A stretch of 64,000 nucleotides of DNA from Peiella sedimenti (GCF_030504955.1 NZ_JAUKTR010000001.1:497501-561500); one strand, 5' to 3'; positions 1 to 11,026 are shown, counted from the first letter of the stretch. A program made the numbers and translations. The notes: generated by a model from the sequence alone, not told the origin.

Positions 1-1831
<1,831 letters not shown>

Positions 1832-1887
1832 TTTCATCAAAGCCCATGCATACTGAAGGACTTTGAGTCCTGCAGACAATGTCTTCT

Positions 1888-2039
1888 CGATTGTCCGTCT
1901 TGTTGACCTGGTGGCTTTGTCGGAGGTTCCCCACCCGATCCCATTCCGAACTCGGTCGTTAAGCCCTCCAGAGCCGATGGTACTTCGTCTTAAGGCGCGG
2001 GAGAGTAGGTCGCCGCCGGGTCTACCAGACGGACAATCG
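1888..2039 (+). repeat. Inverted repeat bracketing 5S rRNA (processing stem)
   Basis: A perfect 13-bp inverted repeat, CGATTGTCCGTCT at 1888-1900 and its complement at 2027-2039, encloses the 5S gene. In a transcript it would form a stem bringing the two ends of pre-5S together. By analogy with rRNA precursor stems this is a likely RNase III or RNase E processing site. The role is inferred; the pairing is seen directly. Confidence 0.75.
1905..2022 (+). rRNA. rrf: 5S ribosomal RNA
   Basis: A 118-nt 5S rRNA. The terminal helix pairs GACCTGGTGGC (1905-1915) with GCCGCCGGGTC (2012-2022), and the conserved loop segment CCCGATCCCATTCCGAACTC lies at 1934-1953. It follows the 23S gene by about 75 nt in the standard order 23S-5S-tRNA-fMet. 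The exact ends are set from the helix and may be off by one or two bases. Confidence 0.96.
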
Positions 2040-2080
2040 TGAACTTCTCGGACAACCTTCCCTTTCACGTCCCTGCTTGC

Positions 2081-2157
<77 letters not shown>

Positions 2158-2164
2158 AGTTTCG

Positions 2165-2194
2165 AACGGCCCCAGGAGCAATCCCGGGGCCGTT
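2165..2194 (+). terminator. Terminator of the rRNA operon
   Basis: A 9-bp inverted repeat (AACGGCCCC at 2165-2173 with GGGGCCGTT at 2186-2194) and a 12-nt loop, followed by CTTGCGTTTGCG. It lies 7 nt after tRNA-fMet. The stem is GC-rich, but the T tract is poor, so it may depend on extra factors. Confidence 0.6.
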
Positions 2195-2224
2195 CTTGCG
2201 TTTGCGTTCCGGTCGCGACGTCGG

Positions 2225-2794
2225 CTAGGCGCGCTTCCAGCAACTCATGTCCTGCTTGGCCCTCAGCACCGTGTATTCGTCGAAGGCGAAGATGGCGTCC
2301 CACCACTGGGGCGGCTCAACCGTGCGGTGCAGATTGACGCCCTCGTGGTCGACCGAGCCGGCCAGGCGCAGGCTGATGTTGCAGAAGAGCAGGCCCCCCG
2401 GCTTCAGCAGGCGGAGGAACTCGTCGCGCAGGCCCGGCACGTCCTCGCGGTCCAGATGCTCCAGCACGTCGAAGCAGGTGACCAGGTCGAAGCTGTGGTC
2501 CGGGAAGGGCGCGCGGCCGTTCTCGATCACGGCGGCGGCGCCTTCGCCCATGCGGGCGTTGGCGGTCTCGACGGCCTGGGCGCTGATGTCGGCGCCGACG
2601 CTGTCGAAGCCCCATTCTCGCATCTGCTCGACCACGAAACCGGCGCCGCAGCCCAGATCGATGTGGCGGGGGCCCTCGGCCCTCAGCCGCGCCTCGTTCT
2701 GGCGCACGAGCAGCAGGCCCGGCGAGTGGTGCGGGAGCTGATAGCCCTCGTTCTCGGCGTGAACCCGGTCGTAGATTCCAGCGTAGTCGGCCAT
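2225..2794 (-). CDS. Class I SAM-dependent methyltransferase
   Basis: A 189-residue methyltransferase of the Methyltransf_11/23 type. Motif I reads HIDLGCGAGFV (about residues 48-58) and is followed by an acidic residue ending strand 2 and the FDLVTCFDVLEHL post-I segment, typical of small-molecule or quinone-type methyltransferases. The start is placed at MADYAGIYDRV rather than further upstream, because the longer frame would run into the preceding mutase gene. It lies 49 bp downstream of the methylmalonyl-CoA mutase large subunit on the same strand and is probably co-transcribed. The substrate cannot be told from sequence. Confidence 0.85.
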   Translation of the reverse strand: MADYAGIYDRVHAENEGYQLPHHSPGLLLVRQNEARLRAEGPRHIDLGCGAGFVVEQMREWGFDSVGADISAQAVETANARMGEGAAAVIENGRAPFPDHSFDLVTCFDVLEHLDREDVPGLRDEFLRLLKPGGLLFCNISLRLAGSVDHEGVNLHRTVEPPQWWDAIFAFDEYTVLRAKQDMSCWKRA

Positions 2795-2843
2795 GGCCGC
2801 ATGAAGCACAGGCGGGCGGCGCGCCTCAAGGGCTGGAGGCGCC

Positions 2844-4997
2844 CTACCCCGCCGGAGGCTGGGCGTAGCCGAGGCGGGCATTGAGCCGCTCCAGCAGGTC
2901 GACGGCGGTGTCGGCGATGGTGGAGCCGGGCAGATACACAGCCGCGGCCCCCGAATTGAGCAAGGGCTGGACGTCCTGGGGCGGGATGACCCCGCCGACC
3001 ACGATCAGGATGTCCGGGCGGCCCAGCCGCTCCAGCTCGGCCTTCAGTTCGGGCACGAAAGTCATGTGGCCCGCCGCCAGCGAGCTGGCGCCCACCACGT
3101 GGACGTTCTGGTCCACCGCCATGCGCGCTGCCTCGGCCGCCGTCTGGAACAGGGGCCCGGCCACGGCGTCGAAGCCGATGTCGGCATAGGCCGAGGCGAT
3201 GACCTTCTGGCCCCGGTCGTGGCCGTCCTGGCCCAGCTTGGCCACCAGCACGCGGGGCGGGCCGCCGTCGTTCTCGACGAAGGCGGTGACCATGGCGGCG
3301 GCGCGGTTGAGGCGCGGATCGTCGCCGGCGGCCTGGCGATAGACGCCGGAGACGGTCTTCACCTCGGCCACGTGGCGGCCGAAGGCGCGCTCGACGGCGT
3401 CGCTGATCTCTCCCACCGTGGCGCGGGCGCGGGCGGCCTCCACGGACAGGGCCAGCAGATTGCCGTCGCCCCGGGCGCCGTTGGTCAGGGCCTCGAGCGC
3501 GGCCTGGCAGGCGGCCTCGTCACGCTCGGCGCGCAGGCGCTGAAGCTTCTCGATCTGGCGGGCGCGGACGGCGGCGTTGTCCACCTTGAGCACCGGGATC
3601 TCGTGCTCGTTCTCGGGACGGTAGCGGTTGACGCCCACCACGCTCTGCAGGCCGGTGTCGATGCGGGCCTGGGTGCGGGCGGCGGCCGCCTCGATGCGCA
3701 GCTTGGGGATGCCCTGCTCGATCGCGCGGGCCATGCCGCCGGCGGCCTCGACCTCCTCGATGTGAGACAGCGCGCGCGCGGCCAGGTCGTGGGTCAGGCG
3801 CTCCACATAGAAGGCCCCGCCATAGGGGTCGGCGGTGCGAGTCAGGCCGGTCTCGCGCGCAATGACCAGCTGGGTGTTGCGCGCAATGCGGGCCGAGAAG
3901 TCGGTGGGCAGGGCCAGGGCCTCGTCCAGCGAGTTGGTGTGCAGGCTCTGGGTGCCCCCGGTGACCGCCGCCATGGCCTCGACCATGGTGCGGGGCACGT
4001 TGTTGAAGACGTCCTGGGCCGCCAGCGACCAGCCCGAGGTCTGGCAGTGGGTGCGCAGCGCCAGGGACTTGGCGCTCTTGGGCGAGAACTCCCGCTGGAT
4101 CAGCCGCGCCCAGAGCAGGCGCGCGGCCCGCATCTTGGCCGTCTCCATGAAGGGGTTCATGCCGATGCCCCAGAAGAAGCTGAGGCGAGGCGCGAAGGCG
4201 TCGATGTCCAGACCGGCGGCGACGCCCGCGCGGGCGTACTCGACCCCGTCGGCCAGGGTGTAGGCCATCTCCAGGTCGGCGGTCGCTCCGGCCTCCTGCA
4301 TGTGATAGCCGGAGATGGAGATGGAGTTGAACCTCGGCATCTCCCTGGAAGTGTATGAGAAGATGTCGGAAATGATCCGCATGGAGGGGCCCGGCGGATA
4401 CACGTAGGTGTTCCGGACCATGAACTCCTTGAGGATGTCGTTCTGGATCGTGCCTGAGAGCTGATCCCGGGCCACGCCCTGCTCCTCGGCGGCGACGATG
4501 TAGAGGGCCATGATCGGCAGGACCGCGCCGTTCATGGTCATGGAGACGCTCATCCGATCCAGCGGAATGCCGTCGAACAGGGTCTGCATGTCGAGGATGG
4601 AATCGATGGCCACGCCGGCCATGCCCACGTCGCCGGCGACGCGCGGATTGTCGCTGTCATAGCCGCGGTGCGTGGCCAGATCGAAGGCCACCGACAGGCC
4701 CATCTGACCGGCGGCCAGGTTGCGGCGATAGAAGGCGTTGGAGTCCTCCGCCGTGGAGAAGCCCGCGTACTGCCGGATGGTCCACGGGTTGGTGACGTAC
4801 ATGGTCGGGTAGGGGCCGCGCAGATAGGGCGCAACGCCGGGCAGGCCCGAGACGAAGTCGAGGCCCGCGCGGTCGGCCTCGGAATAGGCGGGCTGGACAG
4901 CGATCTCCTCCGGCGTCAACCATTGACTGGCGGCTGTGGAAGGCGCTGTGGACAGGTCCGGCGCGAAGGGCAGGGCGGCGAAATCAGGAAGCGGCAT
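2844..4997 (-). CDS. mutB: Methylmalonyl-CoA mutase, large (catalytic) subunit
   Basis: A 717-residue adenosylcobalamin enzyme interconverting (R)-methylmalonyl-CoA and succinyl-CoA, the entry of propionyl-CoA carbon into the TCA cycle. The N-terminal part carries the TIM-barrel substrate domain ([18 protein letters not shown] near residue 80, then [17 protein letters not shown]). The C-terminal Rossmann domain has the base-off B12 motif DGHDRG within [18 protein letters not shown]. The start [11 protein letters not shown] overlaps the end of the small-subunit gene by 14 bp, so the two are translationally coupled. The domain order and length match bacterial MutB/ScpA. Confidence 0.97.
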   Translation of the reverse strand: MPLPDFAALPFAPDLSTAPSTAASQWLTPEEIAVQPAYSEADRAGLDFVSGLPGVAPYLRGPYPTMYVTNPWTIRQYAGFSTAEDSNAFYRRNLAAGQMGLSVAFDLATHRGYDSDNPRVAGDVGMAGVAIDSILDMQTLFDGIPLDRMSVSMTMNGAVLPIMALYIVAAEEQGVARDQLSGTIQNDILKEFMVRNTYVYPPGPSMRIISDIFSYTSREMPRFNSISISGYHMQEAGATADLEMAYTLADGVEYARAGVAAGLDIDAFAPRLSFFWGIGMNPFMETAKMRAARLLWARLIQREFSPKSAKSLALRTHCQTSGWSLAAQDVFNNVPRTMVEAMAAVTGGTQSLHTNSLDEALALPTDFSARIARNTQLVIARETGLTRTADPYGGAFYVERLTHDLAARALSHIEEVEAAGGMARAIEQGIPKLRIEAAAARTQARIDTGLQSVVGVNRYRPENEHEIPVLKVDNAAVRARQIEKLQRLRAERDEAACQAALEALTNGARGDGNLLALSVEAARARATVGEISDAVERAFGRHVAEVKTVSGVYRQAAGDDPRLNRAAAMVTAFVENDGGPPRVLVAKLGQDGHDRGQKVIASAYADIGFDAVAGPLFQTAAEAARMAVDQNVHVVGASSLAAGHMTFVPELKAELERLGRPDILIVVGGVIPPQDVQPLLNSGAAAVYLPGSTIADTAVDLLERLNARLGYAQPPAG

Positions 4998-6384
4998 GGG
5001 CGGCCTCCTCAAAAGCCTTGAGTTCGAACGCGACGGCGTCCCGACGTAGGGGCAGGGGACAGTCGGCGACGGACACGGGCGGCGGTGGCGCATCGCCCGG
5101 CCGGGGGTGCTGGTTGACGCCGATCATCACCAGATCGCCAGAAGCGATGCGGGCGGCGCGGGCCTCGGCGGCCTCGGCCACCTGATCCGGCAGGCGGCCC
5201 GACAGCAGGGCGGCGTTCAGCCCGCCCTCGGCCTCAATAGCCTGGAAGGCGGCCCAGGCCCGTCGCGCCAGCTGGTCGGTCAGCTGCTCCACCGCGAAGG
5301 CCCCCGCCAGGGGGTCCGCCACCCGGCCCAGATGGCTCTCCTCCATCAGGACCAGCTGGATATTGCGCGACTGGCGCAGGGCCACAGGGCTGTCGATGCC
5401 CAGCACCCGGTCGAAGGGGTCCAGAGCGATGGCGTCGGCTCCGCCGACGGCGGCGGCGAAGCAGGCCGCCGTCTGGCGCAGCAGGTTGGTCTCGGCGTCC
5501 AGCGAGGTCAGCATGCGGCGGCTTCCCCGCGCCTCGATGCGGGCGGGCGCGTCGATGCCCACGGCGCCGGCCAGCTGGCGCCAGATCAGCCGGGCAGCCC
5601 GCAGCTTGGCGATGGTCAACAGTACGTCCTGGTCCGCCGACAAGCCCAGGACGGTGCGCGCCAGGGCCTGAGCCGGATCACCGCCGGCGGCTTCGGCGGC
5701 GCGCGCGGCCTGAACGGCGCCGGCGGCCATGAAGGCCAACTCCTGGACCTCGGTCCCGCCGGCGTCGTGCACCGCCACGCCCGATGCCATGAACAGGCTG
5801 GCCTGCGGATAGGCGGCCGCGTGGCGCAGGGCGGTGTTGGCGAAGCTGATGGTCAGGGCCGCCAGGTCCGCCCCCTCGCTGGTCGCCCAGGCTGAGGGCG
5901 CGTCCAGATGAAGGGCCAGGGCCGCCCGGGGCGACCCCTTGGCCGCCACGGCCAGGGCGTCAGCGGCGCGGGCGCCGTCAGCGCCTGCATCCAGCGCCAC
6001 GGAGGCAAGTTCCAGCAGCACGCCCTTGAGGGCCGGGACCAGCCCGTCCTGATCGGCCAGCGCGCCGCGCGCCTCGACCAGCAGGGAGGCCGCGCCGCCG
6101 TTCAGGTGCTCCAGAGCAATGCGGTTCGCCTCAACAGGATCAGTCGCGCTCACGACGCCGCGCAGATCCCAGGGCCGCGTCACATCGACGGCTGGCGAGG
6201 TCAGCGGGCCGGTGCGGCCGCCCGCGTCAGCCGAGGTGTAGAGGGGCTGAATCTCCAGGCCGTCGGCCGTGCGGTGGATCAGCTCGTCGAAGGGCCGGCC
6301 CTTCAACCCCTTTTCGGCCAGAGCCCGCCAGGCGGCGAGGTCGGCGGGGGCGAAGTCGTCGGCGAGGGAACGGGTGGCGCTCAT
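4984..6384 (-). CDS. mutA: Methylmalonyl-CoA mutase, small subunit
   Basis: A 466-residue, non-catalytic partner of the heterodimeric mutase. It is homologous to the barrel domain of the large subunit ([29 protein letters not shown] early on; [34 protein letters not shown] late) but has no DxHxxG cobalamin motif and a shortened C-terminus, as expected for MutA. The start [11 protein letters not shown] was preferred over an ATG 13 codons upstream because the upstream residues look like leader noise. It is first in the mutA-mutB-methyltransferase operon. No cobalamin riboswitch is recognisable in the short leader. Confidence 0.93.
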   Translation of the reverse strand: MSATRSLADDFAPADLAAWRALAEKGLKGRPFDELIHRTADGLEIQPLYTSADAGGRTGPLTSPAVDVTRPWDLRGVVSATDPVEANRIALEHLNGGAASLLVEARGALADQDGLVPALKGVLLELASVALDAGADGARAADALAVAAKGSPRAALALHLDAPSAWATSEGADLAALTISFANTALRHAAAYPQASLFMASGVAVHDAGGTEVQELAFMAAGAVQAARAAEAAGGDPAQALARTVLGLSADQDVLLTIAKLRAARLIWRQLAGAVGIDAPARIEARGSRRMLTSLDAETNLLRQTAACFAAAVGGADAIALDPFDRVLGIDSPVALRQSRNIQLVLMEESHLGRVADPLAGAFAVEQLTDQLARRAWAAFQAIEAEGGLNAALLSGRLPDQVAEAAEARAARIASGDLVMIGVNQHPRPGDAPPPPVSVADCPLPLRRDAVAFELKAFEEAAHAAS

Positions 6385-6441
6385 CACCGCGCGGGTTTGC
6401 GGCGGGGGAGCGCCCCGCGTCAAGGCTGGGATGTGAGGAGA

Positions 6442-6493
6442 TCAGATGGTGCCGCCGGGCAGGATTGAACTGCCGACCTCAGCCTTACCAAGG
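6442..6493 (-). repeat. Distal att-type repeat: 3' half of tRNA-Thr
   Basis: These 52 bp are identical to 8995-9046. They cover the 3' end of tRNA-Thr(GGT), from the anticodon stem-loop to the CCA plus five bases beyond. The match stops sharply at both sides. There is no 5' half, so this is not a working tRNA. The pattern is that left by a tyrosine recombinase recombining within the anticodon loop of a tRNA gene, where the element restores the tRNA and leaves the old 3' end at its far side. Confidence 0.93.
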
Positions 6494-6649
6494 TGGCGAG
6501 AGGTGAATCTGGTGGCTTCAGATTACAGCCGACCGGCCGAGAAAACCTCCAAAATCCAGTAGATAGCGCCCCAAGACACCATTCGGCGAAGGCCTTAGGC
6601 CGGCGCCAGGGGATCGGGGGCCACGGGGATCCGGGATTGGGCTCTGACG

Positions 6650-7072
6650 TCATGTCCGCCCCCGCCGCGACAGCTCGTGCTGTATAACCCCGATCGCGAG
6701 CGCCATCAGAGCCCCAATCGTGTAAGCGACCTGCAGCGCCCAGTAAGCCAGTTCTCCAAACCGCAGATCGATGATGGCTGCGGCGTGCGTCGCGGCGGTC
6801 AAGATCTGGAAGGCGGCCATCGCCATCGCCCACCGCCTGCCGCTCAAGCACGCGATCGTTGCGATGCCGACCGCCAGCACGACGTCGATGACGAGCACAA
6901 ACCACCTCTCCCCGTTCGGTCCCGCGAGCTCGTACGCCATCGGCGTGACCCACCACCCGGCGAGAAAGAGCGCCGCCGCCCCGCGAAGCGCCCAAGTCCC
7001 TCGCCAAAGCGCGACGATGCAGACGAGCGTGCAGATCGCGAGCGAAGTGATCGATAGCGCCGAACTCCACAT
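6650..7072 (-). CDS. Island multi-pass membrane protein, unknown function
   Basis: 140 residues, almost all hydrophobic, with four or five membrane segments (about residues 3-23, 27-47, 57-76, 80-102 and 106-130) and a short basic cytosolic tail (ELSRRGRT). The start MWSSALSITSL has a purine-rich GGGGGAG upstream; starting further upstream would add a charged arginine-rich stretch. It is the last gene of the leftward island operon, 79 bp after the 115-residue protein. I do not recognise a family. Size and topology resemble small holin-like or sensor membrane proteins, but no motif supports a role. Confidence 0.75.
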   Translation of the reverse strand: MWSSALSITSLAICTLVCIVALWRGTWALRGAAALFLAGWWVTPMAYELAGPNGERWFVLVIDVVLAVGIATIACLSGRRWAMAMAAFQILTAATHAAAIIDLRFGELAYWALQVAYTIGALMALAIGVIQHELSRRGRT

Positions 7073-7151
7073 CCCGCCCGTCTCCCCCGTCCGTCTCCCC
7101 CTGCGCCCGTGCAGATGATGCACGAGCGCAGCGGTCGCGGGGAAGGGGGCT

Positions 7152-7499
7152 TTAGGCGGCCGCCGCCCCGCCGCCGTCGATCACCGCGAGCCCACGCGGT
7201 TCGAGGCCGTCTTCGGGCTTATCCGGCACCCCTGTGAGCCCGATGCCGAAGTCCTGTTTAACACCGTTGAGCGTCTTGTGCGCCGCCACGACCCGCCCCC
7301 GCGCGTCAGCGAGACTCGTGATCGCCTGAGCCAGCTCGACGACAGCCTGATGCCCGACCTCACACGCGAAGTTCCCCTGAAGCCTCAGACTCGGGAGCAC
7401 GCTCGTCAGCTCCCCCGTCGCCTCGAGGGCACGGTCGATGGCGGATTCTGCGGTCAGCAGCTTGCGCGCAGCAGCACGCGCGATCGCATTGCGCGACAT
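7152..7499 (-). CDS. Island small soluble protein, unknown function
   Basis: 115 residues starting MSRNAIARAAARKLL, with GGGG about 7 nt ahead of the ATG. Most of the protein looks helical (residues about 5-90, with heptad-like spacing of L, A and V), including VVELAQAITSLADARGRVVAAHKTL. The tail is glycine- and alanine-rich and ends in four alanines. From memory, proteins of this look occur beside LuxR-type HTH genes in other alphaproteobacteria, but I could not check that. It lies 34 bp after the HTH-membrane gene, so the two are probably one transcript. No enzymatic motif is visible. Confidence 0.75.
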   Translation of the reverse strand: MSRNAIARAAARKLLTAESAIDRALEATGELTSVLPSLRLQGNFACEVGHQAVVELAQAITSLADARGRVVAAHKTLNGVKQDFGIGLTGVPDKPEDGLEPRGLAVIDGGGAAAA

Positions 7500-7533
7500 A
7501 GTTTTACCCCGTGTTAGCGAGCCCCTCCCGCCG

Positions 7534-8217
7534 TCACTGCATCGTGACGAGCAACCGCTGGACCCCGTTCGCGACAACGTCGACGAGAAGAACGATTAGG
7601 ACTGTGGCTATGACCGTCCCGAACACCCAGACCCCTAGCCGTCCAAGATTCGATTGAGGTCGGTTGGGTTCATGGAAGGCCCAGAAAGCGCTTGGTCGCT
7701 CTCGTCGAGCGCGATCCAAATCGCGATCGACAGAAGCTTCAGCGTCTCCTCGACCTCCTTGTCCCCAGCGTAGTGAGTCTTCGCCAACCCCAATACCGAC
7801 GTCGCAAACCGCTCCGCTTGCAGCGCTGAGAGCGTATGCGGGATCACGGCGCGAGCCAGTTCCCGCCACGTCACTCGCGGGATTAGGGTGTCCAGAACGT
7901 CCATCACGATCCTCTCGTTGACGTTCCGATCCTGACCGAATGCGCTCGTGATCAGCGACTACCTTCATGAGGGGCCCCTCGACGAGGGGTATCGCGGACG
8001 TCCCATAAGCCTTCACGAGCAGGCGAACGGCGTGATCGCGCGTCGTCGCGCCGAGACGCTGCCGCGCCCTGTCGAGCCGGTCTTTGACGGTGTGCGGGGA
8101 GATCTGTAGCACGCGCGCGATCTCCTTCGTCGAGAGTCGCTGGGCGAGGAGCTCGAGGCACGCTCGCTCCCTGTCTGTAAGCTGCGCTACGCGCGAAAGC
8201 AGATCGTCTTCGGTCAA
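7534..8217 (-). CDS. LuxR-type HTH protein with C-terminal membrane anchor
   Basis: 227 residues. The N-terminus holds a LuxR/sigma-4-type helix-turn-helix (about residues 8-65), with LTDRERACLELLAQRLSTKE followed by an IARVLQISPHTVKDRL recognition helix. The C-terminus (from about residue 189) is one strong membrane helix within SNLGRLGVWVFGTVIATVLI and the following residues. The start is placed at TTG 8217, with GGAGGGG 7 nt upstream; a TTG at 8235 is the alternative. The middle (about residues 95-188) is a composition-poor linker read in the frame that is not the best coding frame there: 7635-7904 encodes a convincing protein in another frame. Either the linker is overprinted or two frameshifts split an older gene. 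Confidence 0.7.
   Translation of the reverse strand: MTEDDLLSRVAQLTDRERACLELLAQRLSTKEIARVLQISPHTVKDRLDRARQRLGATTRDHAVRLLVKAYGTSAIPLVEGPLMKVVADHERIRSGSERQREDRDGRSGHPNPASDVAGTGSRRDPAYALSAASGAVCDVGIGVGEDSLRWGQGGRGDAEASVDRDLDRARRERPSAFWAFHEPNRPQSNLGRLGVWVFGTVIATVLIVLLVDVVANGVQRLLVTMQ
7635..7904 (-). CDS. Nested 89-residue protein inside the HTH gene linker
   Basis: An 89-residue frame entirely inside the HTH-membrane gene, same strand, different frame. The ATG at 7904 has GAGAGG 6 nt upstream. The protein (MDVLDTLIPRVTWRELARAV at its start, a LLSIAIWIALDE segment late) has balanced globular composition. My hand count gives about three quarters G or C at third codon positions, as expected for a real gene here, while the overlapping frame is rich in R, G, S and D, as a shadow would be. 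The function is unknown. The alternative is that it is the true middle part of the HTH protein, displaced by two frameshifts. Confidence 0.6.
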   Translation of the reverse strand: MDVLDTLIPRVTWRELARAVIPHTLSALQAERFATSVLGLAKTHYAGDKEVEETLKLLSIAIWIALDESDQALSGPSMNPTDLNRILDG

Positions 8218-8339
8218 CTCCGCGCCCCTCCGCAAAAGAACCTAGCTGTCAGGCTTCAGGATAGTGTGCTGAAATCCCATTCACTACCTCTGAAAAGAGT
8301 GGGAGGCTTTCGATTGCACACGGGCAGAGGAACGGCGCG
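8218..8339. promoter_or_regulatory. Divergent control region of the island
   Basis: 122 bp between the leftward HTH operon and the rightward XRE gene, which must hold both promoters. It contains an inverted hexamer pair, GTGTGC at 8264-8269 and GCACAC at 8316-8321, and an imperfect inverted repeat around CCTCTGAAAAGAGTGG (8287-8302). Either could bind the XRE protein in the manner of phage-type switches. AGAGG at 8326-8330 is the XRE gene's ribosome binding site. Operator assignment is a guess from position. Confidence 0.4.
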
Positions 8340-8705
8340 ATGACGAGGCTGGGCGCGGATGCTGCAGACGTTGCGATTGGGGCCAGGCTGCGCACGCAAC
8401 GGCGCGCGCTCGGAGTCACGCAACTCGCGCTCGCTGAGCATCTTGGGGTGACGTTTCAGCAGGTCCAGAAGTACGAGAAAGGGGTCAATCGGATGAGCGC
8501 GACCATGCTCGCCTCAGCCGCCAAGTTCCTGAAAACAAGCCTCGCCGCCCTTTTGGGGGAAGACGACGAATCGTCTGTCGCCGAACCGATCCTAAAGAAC
8601 CTTCATGTCGGCGGTGCGACTGAGCTCCTTGCCCTCTATCGCGAACTGAGCCCCCGACGCCGCCGCGCGCTGCTCGAGCTCGCGCGCGCGATGATCGAAG
8701 ACTGA
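8340..8705 (+). CDS. XRE-family transcriptional regulator
   Basis: 121 residues with a cro/C1-type helix-turn-helix at about residues 12-66 (IGARLRTQRRALGVTQLALA, then the recognition segment VTFQQVQKYEKGVNRMS). A short C-terminal helical part ends in LYRELSPRRRRALLELARAM. This type is common in alphaproteobacteria as a small repressor. It is transcribed away from the HTH-membrane operon across a shared 122-bp region, so it is probably its repressor and its own. It is the gene nearest the intact tRNA end of the island, where an integrase gene would normally stand. Confidence 0.9.
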   Translation: MTRLGADAADVAIGARLRTQRRALGVTQLALAEHLGVTFQQVQKYEKGVNRMSATMLASAAKFLKTSLAALLGEDDESSVAEPILKNLHVGGATELLALYRELSPRRRRALLELARAMIED

Positions 8706-8994
8706 AGCGGGATTAGGGTTCGAGTGGCGGCTCGGGGAGAGCCCCGAAGCATCCCAGCGGCTAATGACAGGCACGCCGGTCAGCTGATGATGCTGATCAT
8801 CTGCGAGAGAACACCGCTAGCATGCTGCCTACCATGCAGGCCAACGTGAAACAGTGGTGCAGCGGAGTACCCCGGCACCCCCTAGACAAAGATGATGCTT
8901 GAATGTGAATCTGTGGCTGTGGTGGTTCCGCAGTGGTTCCGACCCGGATGACCGCTACGGAGTCAAATAGGAAAACATCAAAAAAATCATCAAG

Positions 8995-9074
<80 letters not shown>

Positions 9075-9173
9075 CCTTCTGAGGAAGCGCGCTAATAGCG
9101 AACCCAGCCGCCCGTGGGAAGCCCTGATACGCGCGATCTTGACGCGGGGCGGGCGGGGGCGGGAAATCCGCCC

Positions 9174-9308
9174 ATGCCGGACGACTCCAAGCCCAAGACT
9201 CAGAAGCCGGAGCCCGGCAGCCGAGAGGCGCGCCTCGCCGAGGCGCTGCGCCGCAACCTGCGCCGCCGGAAGGCCGCCGACAAGCCGCCCAAGTCCGAGG
9301 CGAACTGA
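9174..9308 (+). CDS. Small basic conserved protein
   Basis: 44 residues (MPDDSKPKTQKPEPG at the start). The first half is charged and disordered, and the second half is a basic helix, REARLAEALRRNLRRRK. Such short proteins with this arginine-rich helix are widespread in alphaproteobacteria as conserved hypotheticals. The stop overlaps the next ATG by one base (TGATG), indicating coupling to the DUF1272 gene. An ATG 20 codons upstream would add a low-complexity stretch and was not chosen. Confidence 0.7.
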   Translation: MPDDSKPKTQKPEPGSREARLAEALRRNLRRRKAADKPPKSEAN

Positions 9309-9619
9309 TGGCGCTGGAGCTGAGGCCCAACTGCGAGCGGTGCGACCGCGACCTGGGCCCCGACAGTCGCGACGCGCGCATCTGCACCTATGAATGCACC
9401 TTCTGCGTCGATTGCGTGGAGGGGGTGCTGAAGAACGTCTGCCCCAACTGCGGCGGCGGTTTCGAGCGCCGACCGATTCGCCCCGCCATCGCCTGGCGGC
9501 CGGGCCTGTCGGTCAACGAACGCCCACCCTCGACGCGGCGGGTGCGCACGGCCTATCAGGATGCTGAGCTGACGGCGTTCGCGGACCGCATCGCGCACAT
9601 ACCGCCCGAGAAACGCTAG
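9308..9619 (+). CDS. DUF1272 cysteine-rich protein
   Basis: 103 residues matching the DUF1272 pattern MALELRPNCERCDRDL, with eight cysteines in the first half (C9, C12, C26, C30, C33, C36, C45, C48) spaced for two zinc sites, and a polar C-terminus. The function of the family is unknown. It follows the 44-residue gene with a one-base overlap and precedes the symporter gene by 21 bp, so the three may be one operon. Confidence 0.9.
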   Translation: MALELRPNCERCDRDLGPDSRDARICTYECTFCVDCVEGVLKNVCPNCGGGFERRPIRPAIAWRPGLSVNERPPSTRRVRTAYQDAELTAFADRIAHIPPEKR

Positions 9620-9640
9620 GTCCGAACCGGGGGAGGGGGC

Positions 9641-11011
9641 GTGGCCGCATCATCGATCGAGGGGGCGCGTCCCGCGGCGCCCGGCGTCGCCCTGCCGCAC
9701 GGCGGACCGCCGCTCAAGCCCCGCCGCTGGTGGGCCAGCCTCTATGTGCAGGTGCTGGCCGCCATCCTGCTTGGGGGCCTGATCGGCCACCTGTGGCCCA
9801 GCTTCGGCGAGAGCCTGAAGCCGCTGGGCGACGCCTTCATCCGGCTGGTGAAGATGATCATCGCCCCGGTGATATTCCTGACCGTCTCGGTCGGCATCGC
9901 GCACCTGGGCGACCTGAGGGCCGTCGGCAAGACGGCCGGCAAGGCCTTCGCCTATTTCATCGTCGTGTCCAGCTTCGCCCTGGTGGTGGGGCTGGGGGTG
10001 GCCAACCTTGTCCAGCCAGGCCGGGGCATGGGGGTCGATCCCGCCACGCTCGATCCGGCGGCGGTGGCGGACTATGCCGCCCGCGCCCACGAGACCACCG
10101 TCACCGGCTTTCTCATGAACGTCATCCCCGAGACGGTCATCGGCGCCTTCGCGGGCGGCGAGATCCTGCAGGTGCTGTTCTTCTCCATCCTGTTCGGGGT
10201 CAGCCTGGCCATGACGGGCGCGCGGGGCAGGCCGGTCGTGGCCCTGCTCGAAAGCGTGTCCGAGGCCTTCTTCAAGCTGGTGGCGATCCTGATGAAGGCC
10301 GCGCCCATCGGCGCATTCGGGGCCTTCGCCTTCACCATCGGCCGCTACGGCATCGAGAGCATCGTCAACCTGGCCGGGCTGGTAGCCACCTTCTACCTGA
10401 CCTCGGCCCTGTTCGTGCTGGTGGTGCTGGGGGCGATCGCCAGGGCCAGCGGATTCTCCATCCTGAAGCTGATCCGGTATCTCAAGGAGGAGTTGCTGCT
10501 GGTGCTGGGCACATCCAGCTCCGAGGCCGCCCTGCCCAGCCTGATGCAGAAGCTGGAGCGCGCAGGCGCCGCCAAGCCGGTGGTGGGGCTGGTCATTCCG
10601 ACCGGCTATTCCTTCAACCTGGACGGCACCAACATCTACATGACCCTGGCGGCGCTGTTCATCGCCCAGGCTTGCGGTATCGACCTCAGCCTTGAGGAAC
10701 AACTGCTGCTGCTGGCCGTGGCGGTGCTCAGCTCGAAGGGCGCGGCCGGCGTCACCGGATCGGGCTTCATCACCCTGGCGGCCACTTTGGCGGTCGTGCC
10801 CAGCGTGCCGGTGGCGGGCATGGCGCTGATCCTGGGCGTCGACCGTTTCATGAGCGAGTGCCGGGCGATTACGAACTTCATCGGCAACGCCGTGGCGACC
10901 CTGGTAGTGGCCCGCTGGGAGAGGGCGCTGGACAAGGGCGCTCTGGACGCGGCCCTGGCCGGAGCGCCCCAGCCTCTGGCGGCGCCTTCAGTTCAGCGGG
11001 ACGCTGATTAG
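9641..11011 (+). CDS. dctA: Dicarboxylate/amino acid:cation symporter
   Basis: 456 residues of the SDF (DAACS) family, which imports C4-dicarboxylates or acidic amino acids with protons or sodium. Eight membrane segments and two re-entrant loops are expected. The serine-rich hairpin [18 protein letters not shown] and the segment [19 protein letters not shown] are signature substrate-site motifs, and [18 protein letters not shown] follows near the end. The start is GTG 9641 after GGGGGAGGGGG. The family is certain; C4-dicarboxylate specificity is the likeliest call but is not proven by sequence. Confidence 0.93.
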   Translation: MAASSIEGARPAAPGVALPHGGPPLKPRRWWASLYVQVLAAILLGGLIGHLWPSFGESLKPLGDAFIRLVKMIIAPVIFLTVSVGIAHLGDLRAVGKTAGKAFAYFIVVSSFALVVGLGVANLVQPGRGMGVDPATLDPAAVADYAARAHETTVTGFLMNVIPETVIGAFAGGEILQVLFFSILFGVSLAMTGARGRPVVALLESVSEAFFKLVAILMKAAPIGAFGAFAFTIGRYGIESIVNLAGLVATFYLTSALFVLVVLGAIARASGFSILKLIRYLKEELLLVLGTSSSEAALPSLMQKLERAGAAKPVVGLVIPTGYSFNLDGTNIYMTLAALFIAQACGIDLSLEEQLLLLAVAVLSSKGAAGVTGSGFITLAATLAVVPSVPVAGMALILGVDRFMSECRAITNFIGNAVATLVVARWERALDKGALDAALAGAPQPLAAPSVQRDAD

Positions 11012-11026
11012 GACGAGACCGGCGTC

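Noticed and set aside
6442-6493. A second tRNA-Thr gene
   Set aside because: Only the 3' half is present; the 5' half with the D arm is missing. It is an att-type remnant.
8706-8994. A remnant integrase gene between the XRE gene and tRNA-Thr
   Set aside because: No frame in the 289 bp shows recombinase residues (R-H-R-Y pattern) or coding-like composition.
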